The notes below the pieces were generated by a model. It had not been told where the DNA came from. It ran no database searches and saw nothing but the letters and a program-made list of their open reading frames with translations. From an uncultured Pseudomonadota bacterium (GTDB taxonomy: Bacteria > Pseudomonadota > Gammaproteobacteria > Burkholderiales > SG8-39): a DNA stretch of 6,169 bases. The stretch lies in the NCBI GenBank assembly GCA_903864555.1, contig CAIPGJ010000387.1, forward strand, positions 1 through 6,169, given 5' to 3'. Both the position numbers and the translations under genes were made by a program. This document shows, one piece after another, positions 1-3,880 of this stretch (position 1 is the first letter of the stretch; each line of letters starts with the position of its first letter).

Positions 1-78
1 ATCGACGAGCCCAGGCTGGCGCTGGTCGGCGGTGGCAGGGACCGTTCCGCCATCGAGGAAAGTGCCGGCAACCCATGA
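1..78 (+). CDS. C-terminal end of an unidentified upstream protein (partial)
   Basis: Reading from base 1, an open frame gives 25 residues (beginning IDEPRLALVGGG, ending EESAGNP) and stops at TGA 76-78. Nearly every codon ends in G or C, like the real genes nearby, which favours this frame over the other two. The 5' end lies outside the window. The fragment is too short to assign a family, so no function is proposed. It lies on the same strand as metC and ends 13 bases before the metC ATG, so the two are probably co-transcribed. Its stop codon overlaps an ATG (ATGA, 75-78). Confidence 0.6.
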   Translation: MDEPRLALVGGGRDRSAIEESAGNP

Positions 79-95
79 AGATCGGCAACGAATGA
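75..95 (+). other. Six-codon mini-frame bridging the upstream stop and the metC start
   Basis: ATG at 75 opens a frame encoding MKIGNE that ends at TGA 93-95. Its start overlaps the upstream gene's stop (ATGA, 75-78) and its stop overlaps the metC start (ATGA, 92-95). Such overlaps are known to allow termination-reinitiation, so this could couple metC translation to the upstream gene. The nearest purine-rich motif, GAGG at 55-58, is about 16 bases before this ATG, too far for an ideal Shine-Dalgarno. The geometry is seen directly; any function is inferred and chance is possible. Confidence 0.35.
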
Positions 96-1258
96 AAAAA
101 GACACGCGTCTGGTGCACAGCGGCCGTGGCGGCGCATGGCAACTGGTCAATCCCCCGGTTTCGCGGGCCTCCACCATCCTGCAGGGCCGGCTCGCCGATT
201 ACGAGGCTTCCTGGACGCGGGATCGCTTCGATGGCCTCAGTTACGGCCTGCATGGCACCCACACCGCCTTTGCCCTGGAGGAGGCACTCACCGCGCTGGA
301 GCCGGGCTGCCACCGCGCCATCCTGCTGCCCTCGGGGCTGGCCGCCATCAGCGTGGCGCTGCTTGCCTGCGTCAAGGCCGGCGACCACGTGCTGGTGGCC
401 GATTGCGCCTACGGCCCGACGCGCAAGTTCTGCGACCAGTACCTGAAGCGTCTTGGTGTCAGTACCAGCTATTTCGATCCAGGTGCCGATATAAAGCCGC
501 TGCTGCAGCCGGAGACCCGCGTGGTGTTCTGCGAAGCGCCCGGCTCGCTGACTTTCGAGATGCAGGACATCCCGGCGCTGGCGGCGGCGGCGCATGCGCA
601 CGGTGCACTGCTGCTCATGGACAACACCTGGGCCACGCCCTGGTTCTTCGACGCCCTGGGTCATGGTGTGGACATCGCCATCCAGGCGGGCACCAAATAC
701 ATCGCCGGACATTCCGACGTGATGCTGGGCTGCATCGCCACGCGCGAGGCACTGTGGCGCCCGGTGCGCGATGTGGCTGCTGATTACGGTTACTCGGTCA
801 GCCCGGATGACTGTTACCTGGCCCTGCGCGGACTGCGCAGCCTGGGGGTGCGCCTGCGTGCCCACCAGGCCGGTGCGCTGCGCGTGGCGCAATGGCTGCA
901 AGGGCGCCCGGAGGTGGTGCGCGTGCTGTACCCGGCGCTCGCCAGCGATCCCGGGCATGCCCTGTGGCAGCGCGATTTCACCGGTGCGTGCGGGCTGTTC
1001 GGACTGGAACTGCAGCCCGCGGCGCGGCCGGTGCTGGCTGCCTTCGTCGACAGCCTGAAGCTGTTCGGCATCGGCGCAAGCTGGGGGGGCTATGAAAGTC
1101 TGATCGTGCCGGCGAAGTACACGCGTGCCGCGACGGCGGCCACCGGGAAATTCAAGGGCCCCTTGCTGCGCCTGCACATCGGCCTGGAGGACCCTGACGA
1201 TCTCATCGCCGATCTGGAGCAGGGCTTTGCCGCCCTGGCTGCCGCGGGCGCGGCCTAA
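92..1258 (+). CDS. metC: Cystathionine beta-lyase (PLP-dependent)
   Basis: Predicted to cleave cystathionine to homocysteine, pyruvate and ammonia in methionine biosynthesis, in the cytoplasm. The 388-residue product is collinear with E. coli MetC (395 residues) over its whole length. Visible family motifs are the SGLAA segment near residue 81, the PLP-stacking tyrosine in DCAYGPT (Tyr107), the PLP-binding aspartate in MDNTW (Asp177), the Schiff-base lysine in QAGTKYIAGHSD (Lys202), SWGGYES (330-336) and the substrate-carboxylate arginine in RLHIGLED (Arg360). The ATG at 92 was chosen because MKKDTRLVHSGR matches the family N-terminus; an in-frame GTG at 32 would add 20 unconserved residues inside the upstream gene. 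The ribosome site is weak. In YGLHGT (residues 51-56), Leu53 stands where E. coli has phosphate-binding Arg58. A related gamma-lyase activity cannot be excluded, but similarity to MetC is strong. Confidence 0.93.
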   Translation: MKKDTRLVHSGRGGAWQLVNPPVSRASTILQGRLADYEASWTRDRFDGLSYGLHGTHTAFALEEALTALEPGCHRAILLPSGLAAISVALLACVKAGDHVLVADCAYGPTRKFCDQYLKRLGVSTSYFDPGADIKPLLQPETRVVFCEAPGSLTFEMQDIPALAAAAHAHGALLLMDNTWATPWFFDALGHGVDIAIQAGTKYIAGHSDVMLGCIATREALWRPVRDVAADYGYSVSPDDCYLALRGLRSLGVRLRAHQAGALRVAQWLQGRPEVVRVLYPALASDPGHALWQRDFTGACGLFGLELQPAARPVLAAFVDSLKLFGIGASWGGYESLIVPAKYTRAATAATGKFKGPLLRLHIGLEDPDDLIADLEQGFAALAAAGAA

Positions 1259-2139
1259 CTGCGGCGCGCCAGCAGTTTGCGCAGGGCCTGCGCCTTGTCT
1301 TCACCCAGGCTGCCGCGTTCCACGGCCAGGGGAATGGTGCGCCGCGCCAGTTCGCAGTAGAAGGTCAGCTGTTCTGCATCGACCCGACCCAGATCCTCGA
1401 CATGCCGTTTCACGGTGCCAACATCGCCGCGCGACACCGGGCCGGGCATGCCGCCGGCCACGCCGGCCTTTTCAATGGAGGCGAGCGTGCCACGCAGCAG
1501 CGGCAACAGCGCGCGCACCGCATCGACTTCGGAGACGCCGAAACTCTGCCAGAGGTCGGTCGCCTCGCGCATCAGCACATTGACGAACTGCGAGGCATAG
1601 CCGCCGGAGGCGTGGTAGCGCGCGCGGCATCCTGGCGGCAGGCGCATGGCGCGGCAGCCCAGGCTCACCGCCAGGGCATCCAGTCCTGCGGCCAGCGTCG
1701 CGTCGGCCGCTTCGATGGCAATGGTGCAACCGGGCAGTGAAGCCAGCGCCGCCTGCGGATCGGTGAACGCCTGCATGGGATGGAAGCCACCGGTGTGTGC
1801 GCCGGCCTGTTCGGCGGGTTCCAGCACCGACACTTCGGTGGCGCCGCTGCAATGCACCACGGCCTGCCCGGGACGCCATTTCACTGTGGCGACGATGCCG
1901 GCGATGGCATCGTCGGGGGCGCTGATGATCACCAGTTCGGCCATGTCGGCGGCCGACTGCGCGCCCAGCGCAAGGCATCCGGGGATGCATGCTGCCAGCT
2001 TCGAGGCGCTGGCTGGTGAGCGGCTGGCCACAGCCACCACGTTGTGGCCGTTTTTCGCCATGGCCAGTCCCAGTCCGGTGGCCAACCTCCCGGCACCGAT
2101 GAAAGCGGTATCGGCATGCATGTACGTGGTTATTTGCAT
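1255..2139 (-). CDS. Rossmann-like and DUF2520 domain protein, putative NADP-binding oxidoreductase
   Basis: The 294-residue product is a probable cytoplasmic dinucleotide-binding protein of unknown substrate. The N-terminal half is a Rossmann fold: FIGAGRLATG (13-22) is the GxG(R)xxxG nucleotide loop, and Ser39-Arg40 at the end of the second strand suggest, by inference, NADPH rather than NADH. HCSGA (96-100) and GGFHPMQAF (117-125) are typical of the Rossmann-like/DUF2520 family, and RYHASGGYASQFV (174-186) opens the helical C-terminal DUF2520 half, which resembles the dimerisation domain of 6-phosphogluconate dehydrogenase-type enzymes. The start at 2139 is preferred because GAGG lies 4 bases upstream. 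Upstream in-frame ATGs would add residues without family character, and the internal ATG at 2121 has no ribosome site. It converges on metC, and its stop (TAG, 1257-1255) overlaps that of metC. Confidence 0.87.
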   Translation of the reverse strand: MQITTYMHADTAFIGAGRLATGLGLAMAKNGHNVVAVASRSPASASKLAACIPGCLALGAQSAADMAELVIISAPDDAIAGIVATVKWRPGQAVVHCSGATEVSVLEPAEQAGAHTGGFHPMQAFTDPQAALASLPGCTIAIEAADATLAAGLDALAVSLGCRAMRLPPGCRARYHASGGYASQFVNVLMREATDLWQSFGVSEVDAVRALLPLLRGTLASIEKAGVAGGMPGPVSRGDVGTVKRHVEDLGRVDAEQLTFYCELARRTIPLAVERGSLGEDKAQALRKLLARRS

Positions 2140-2143
2140 TCTG

Positions 2144-2147
2144 CCTC
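2144..2147 (-). promoter_or_regulatory. Shine-Dalgarno deciding the DUF2520 protein start
   Basis: On the - strand this reads GAGG, 4 bases before the ATG at 2139. The spacing is short, but it is the only purine-rich motif near any candidate start, so it supports 2139 over 2121 and over the extended start at 2217. Confidence 0.5.
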
Positions 2148-2200
2148 GCAATGTTCGGGGACCTGCCTGCCGACTCTGGTTCGTGGCGCGTGCGCGCAGC

Positions 2201-2222
2201 CGGCACTCATGCGGCACTCATG
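2201..2222. repeat. Perfect tandem 11-bp direct repeat
   Basis: CGGCACTCATG occurs twice back to back (2201-2211 and 2212-2222), followed by a third partial CGG at 2223-2225. The period is about one DNA helical turn, so two copies would present the same face to a bound protein. It lies in what would be the leader of the - strand DUF2520 gene. It may be a regulator site or a simple slippage duplication. Confidence 0.8.
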
Positions 2223-2250
2223 CGGAGAGCATCCAGCCTCAAGAGCCTGA

Positions 2251-2256
2251 ATTCTA
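2251..2256 (-). promoter_or_regulatory. Candidate -10 box for the DUF2520 gene
   Basis: The - strand reads TAGAAT here, five of six matches to TATAAT, about 110 bases upstream of the 2139 start. No recognisable -35 box sits 16-18 bases upstream, where the sequence is C-rich opposite the G7 tract. If real, this promoter would be weak or activator-dependent. Confidence 0.3.
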
Positions 2257-2297
2257 TTGGGGATGGTCCTGCAGCGGGGGGGCGTGGCTCTGAGAAT

Positions 2298-2322
2298 GAG
2301 TACTTGGCATGAGCCACTACTC
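2298..2322. promoter_or_regulatory. Nested inverted repeat over the promoter, candidate operator
   Basis: Outer arms GAGTA (2298-2302) and TACTC (2318-2322) flank inner arms TGGC (2305-2308) and GCCA (2313-2316) around a 4-base centre (ATGA). The two halves differ only by a short unpaired stretch (CT against C). The dyad covers the -35 box and most of the spacer of the + strand promoter, where a bound repressor would block RNA polymerase. The regulator is not in this window. Confidence 0.45.
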
Positions 2323-2331
2323 CAGTAGAAT
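2304..2331 (+). promoter_or_regulatory. Sigma70-type promoter for the TPR/beta-barrel and FecR genes
   Basis: TTGGCA (2304-2309, five of six to TTGACA) and TAGAAT (2326-2331, five of six to TATAAT) are separated by 16 bases. Transcription would begin near 2338 and give a leader of about 105 bases before the ATG at 2443. No comparable promoter is visible in the 91-bp gap before the FecR gene, so this one may drive both genes. Confidence 0.6.
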
Positions 2332-2364
2332 GCTGGCACGACGCAGTCACCCGTTGAGTTCCCG

Positions 2365-2394
2365 CTTGCCTGCATGAGGCGAAGCAGGGCCAAG
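2365..2394 (+). other. Leader hairpin upstream of the TPR/beta-barrel gene
   Basis: CTTG-CCTGC (2365-2373) can pair with GCAGG and CAAG (2384-2388 and 2391-2394), giving a nine-pair stem with a two-base bulge and a ten-base loop. The loop holds the out-of-context ATG at 2374. There is no U-run after it, so it is not a terminator. It could affect mRNA stability or be incidental. Confidence 0.35.
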
Positions 2395-2428
2395 GCGACT
2401 GACTGCGGTGGCAATTCACGTGGTCAGG

Positions 2429-2433
2429 GGAGG
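2429..2433 (+). promoter_or_regulatory. Strong Shine-Dalgarno deciding the TPR/beta-barrel start
   Basis: GGAGG lies within a purine run at 2426-2436, nine bases before the ATG at 2443. It selects that start, which also puts the signal peptide at the N-terminus, over the in-frame ATG at 2374. Confidence 0.75.
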
Positions 2434-2442
2434 GAACGTGAT

Positions 2443-3789
2443 ATGGCGACTTATCGCGTCCGGTTGAAGGCTTGTGCGCTCGCGCTGGCCATTTCGTGTT
2501 GTGCAGGCATGGCGTCCACTGCGCTGGCGCAGCAAGCCGAAGTGCAGCAGGCCGAGCAATTGCTCAAGGCCGGCAAGCCGGCCGAAGCCTTCGCGCTGCT
2601 CGAACCGCTCGAGGACAAGTACTCGGGCAACCTCCAGTTCGACTACACCCTGGGCGTCAGCGCCCTGGACAGCGGCAAGGCCGACCGCGCCACGCTCGCC
2701 TTCGAGCGGGTGCTGGCCGTCAACCCGAACTTCGCCGGTGCGCGTCTGGACATGGCGCGGGCCTACTTCCAGCTGGGCGATGCCGAACGCGCCAAGACCG
2801 AGTTCCTGGCCGTCAAGGAACTCAATCCGCCGGGCGACGCGGCCGTCGTGATCGCCCGCTACCTCGATGCCATCGACCAGATCGAGCGCGCCAAGAAGCG
2901 CACCCTGCGCGCCTATGTCGAAATGACCATCGGCCATGACAACAACGTCAACAACTCCGGCACGCAAAGCCAGATCAACGTGCCGGCGCTGGGCGGGCTG
3001 CCGTTCACGCTGAGCCCGTCCAACCTGAAGCGCAGCGACTCCTTCCAGTCTTTCGGCGCCGGTGCCGATTTCAACTACCAGATCCGGCCCGACCTGGGCA
3101 TCTACGCTGGTGGGGACGCACGCAAGCGCACCAACAACCACGAAGACACCTTCGACAACGGCAGCCTGGACCTGCGCGCCGGCATGTCCTTCGGCGAGGC
3201 GGCCAACCAGGTGCGCCTGGGCGCCAATGGCGGGCGCTACAGCCTCGACGAAAACCTCAGCCGCCGCGCCGAGGGCGCGTCGGCCGAATGGCGCTACACC
3301 ATCAACCCGGCCAACCAGGTGAGCGCATTCAGCCAGTATTCACGCAATCGCTTCACCTCGCTGGCCACCGCGGTGAACAGTTTCAACGCCAGTACCTCCG
3401 GCCTTGGCTACCTCAGGGTGTTGAACGACGGCAAGGCAGCACTGTTTGCCGCCTACTTCTTCGGCAAGGAGCGTGACCCGCTGGGACGCGCCGACGGCGC
3501 CAAGGACTTCTACGGCTTTCGTGTTGGTGGCCAGTTGATGCTGCGCGAGACGGTCGACCTGTTCGGCGTGCTGAGCAGCCAGATCGGCGACTACGACAAG
3601 CAGAATGCCGCTTTCCTCGCCAAGCGCCATGACGAGCAGAACGACCTGGTGGTGGGGGCCAACTGGCGCTTCGCCAAGGACTGGACGCTCAAGCCGCAGG
3701 TGCTGCATTCGCGCAACACGTCCAGCATCGTCATCTACCGTTACGAGCGCACCGAAGTTTCACTGACGGTGCGTCGCGACTTCAACTGA
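2443..3789 (+). CDS. Exported TPR plus outer-membrane beta-barrel protein, Slam/DUF560-like
   Basis: The 448-residue product starts with a Sec signal peptide (Arg5/Arg7/Lys9, a hydrophobic core to about residue 28, probable cleavage ALA|QQ after 29). Residues 31-131 form about three TPR-like helical repeats (near 31-62, 63-97 and 98-131), with typical A/G/Y positions such as ARAYFQLGDAERA. From YVEMTIGHDNNVNN (158-171) to the end, alternating polar and hydrophobic strands rich in Tyr, Asn, Gly and Arg suggest an outer-membrane barrel. About 290 residues would fit roughly 14 strands, and the end (TVRRDFN) carries a near-terminal Phe as in barrel insertion signals. TPR followed by barrel is the architecture of Slam/DUF560 (type XI secretion) translocators, which move lipoproteins or soluble cargo to the cell surface. 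Membership is inferred from architecture and the GHDNNVN-type first strand. A porin-like or polysaccharide-export TPR barrel is the main alternative. The FecR gene follows 91 bases downstream. Confidence 0.72.
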   Translation: MATYRVRLKACALALAISCCAGMASTALAQQAEVQQAEQLLKAGKPAEAFALLEPLEDKYSGNLQFDYTLGVSALDSGKADRATLAFERVLAVNPNFAGARLDMARAYFQLGDAERAKTEFLAVKELNPPGDAAVVIARYLDAIDQIERAKKRTLRAYVEMTIGHDNNVNNSGTQSQINVPALGGLPFTLSPSNLKRSDSFQSFGAGADFNYQIRPDLGIYAGGDARKRTNNHEDTFDNGSLDLRAGMSFGEAANQVRLGANGGRYSLDENLSRRAEGASAEWRYTINPANQVSAFSQYSRNRFTSLATAVNSFNASTSGLGYLRVLNDGKAALFAAYFFGKERDPLGRADGAKDFYGFRVGGQLMLRETVDLFGVLSSQIGDYDKQNAAFLAKRHDEQNDLVVGANWRFAKDWTLKPQVLHSRNTSSIVIYRYERTEVSLTVRRDFN

Positions 3790-3880
3790 ACGGCCCGATC
3801 GTGACACTGGCATCGGGACAATCAAGGGGCGGCCAACCCGCTCTGTGTACTTGTACTCTCAGGCACCGATAGGAGGCGCC
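3790..3880 (+). other. Short gap between the TPR/beta-barrel and FecR genes
   Basis: This 91-base gap has no convincing promoter. It holds a six-pair inverted repeat (CCCGAT 3794-3799 and ATCGGG 3812-3817, 12-base loop) without a U-run, so it is not a convincing terminator. The simplest reading is read-through transcription into the FecR gene, possibly with some attenuation. Confidence 0.5.
3871..3876 (+). promoter_or_regulatory. Perfect Shine-Dalgarno for the FecR-domain gene
   Basis: AGGAGG is a full match to the anti-Shine-Dalgarno core, four bases before the ATG at 3881. Together with the signal peptide directly after that ATG, it fixes the start. Confidence 0.8.

Larger units (their letters stand above)
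2140..2442. promoter_or_regulatory. Divergent intergenic control region
   Basis: These 303 bases separate the divergently transcribed DUF2520 gene and TPR/beta-barrel gene. No frame across the region has a credible protein: short frames run through it but lack family character. It contains an 11-bp tandem repeat, a G7 tract, a + strand sigma70-like promoter with an overlapping inverted repeat, a weaker - strand -10 candidate and a leader hairpin, each listed separately. The region must carry the promoters of both genes, because neither has a same-strand gene upstream within the window. Confidence 0.75.

Noticed and set aside
32..91. GTG start extending MetC by 20 residues
   Set aside because: The extra residues overlap the upstream coding end and do not resemble MetC N-termini. 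MKKDTRLVHSGR at 92 does.
2140..2217. N-terminal extension of the DUF2520 protein to 2217
   Set aside because: It adds 26 residues without family character. The 2139 start has a GAGG motif and puts the nucleotide-binding loop at the usual distance from the N-terminus.
2374..2442. ATG at 2374 as the start of the TPR/beta-barrel protein
   Set aside because: It would bury the signal peptide behind 23 Arg/Gly-rich residues and lies in a predicted hairpin loop. The ATG at 2443 has a strong Shine-Dalgarno.
2488..2505. Lipobox in the TPR/beta-barrel protein (Cys19/Cys20)
   Set aside because: Neither cysteine has a canonical L-(A/S)-(G/A)-C context, and an AxA cleavage site follows.
2416..3141. 241-codon open frame on the - strand opposite the TPR domain
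   Set aside because: It is the complement of the well-supported TPR/beta-barrel gene, and its product has no recognisable domain.
3794..3817. Rho-independent terminator after the TPR/beta-barrel gene
   Set aside because: The stem is only six pairs with a 12-base loop and no T-run follows.
3801..3829. Separate promoter for the FecR gene
   Set aside because: GTGACA could pass for a -35 box, but nothing resembling a -10 box occurs at the right distance.
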